DNA of 6,845 bases. It comes from Muribaculaceae bacterium (lineage in GTDB: Bacteria > Bacteroidota > Bacteroidia > Bacteroidales > Muribaculaceae). Shown in pieces: positions 6,791 through 6,845 of this stretch. The position numbers and the translations under genes were made by a program. Location: positions 1 through 6,845 of the forward strand of contig JAKSMA010000131.1 in the NCBI GenBank assembly GCA_024400895.1, read 5' to 3'. Every line of letters begins with the position of its first letter. The stretch's first letter is position 1. The notes beneath the pieces are model-generated. The model did not search any database. It had not been told where the DNA came from and saw only the letters and a list, made by a program, of their open reading frames with translations.

Positions 6791-6794
6791 TTTG
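6763..6794 (+). promoter_or_regulatory. Divergent promoter for a gene beyond the right edge
   Basis: TATATTTG at 6787-6794 is a perfect Bacteroidota -7 box on the plus strand. TTTC at 6763-6766, 20 bp upstream, is a three-of-four match to the -33 TTTG. The -33 and -7 regions coincide with three of the TTTCG motifs. The predicted leader, from about 6801 to the window end, shows no start codon with a following frame that could be judged. The target gene lies outside the window. Confidence 0.6.
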
Positions 6795-6845
6795 TAGTGA
6801 AAAGTACATATTAATCAGTTGAGAATTAATTTTTACTCAACAAAA

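Noticed and set aside
1..6845. CRISPR arrays, tRNA/rRNA genes, insertion sequences, phage or defence genes
   Set aside because: No regular spacer-repeat array, RNA gene signature, transposase or terminal repeats were seen; nearly all the DNA is accounted for by the glp genes and their control regions.

Overview
The window looks like part of a Bacteroidales (Bacteroidota) chromosome. The evidence is two promoters with the phylum-specific -7 box TAnnTTTG, and A/T-rich start regions without Shine-Dalgarno sequences in front of three of the five genes. The genus cannot be fixed from the sequence alone.

All five protein genes are on the minus strand and read right to left: glpA (6576-4957), glpB (4960-3716), glpC (3706-2459), glpT (2296-893), and a second transporter of the same organophosphate:phosphate antiporter family whose 3' end is cut off by the left edge (848-1). 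glpA/glpB overlap by 4 bp and glpB/glpC are 9 bp apart, so glpABC is a tight operon. A 162-bp gap with a clear intrinsic terminator, framed by an 11-bp inverted repeat, separates glpC from glpT. Only 44 bp separate glpT from the second transporter.

The genes form one pathway. GlpT brings in sn-glycerol 3-phosphate (G3P) in exchange for phosphate. GlpA and GlpB oxidise it to dihydroxyacetone phosphate. GlpC, an iron-sulfur membrane anchor, is expected to pass the electrons to menaquinone, typically for anaerobic respiration. No glycerol kinase, glycerol facilitator, phosphodiesterase or regulator lies in the window, so the unit as seen handles G3P directly.

The right-hand 269 bp (6577-6845) is a divergent regulatory region. 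It holds a near-consensus promoter for glpA on the minus strand and a second promoter firing rightward to a gene outside the window. Both are embedded in repeated TTTCGYAA-type motifs, mostly spaced at about two helical turns. This resembles an operator array for a DeoR/GlpR-type repressor and is the most interesting signal here. The core genes are members of a well-known system; I see no sign of a wholly new one.
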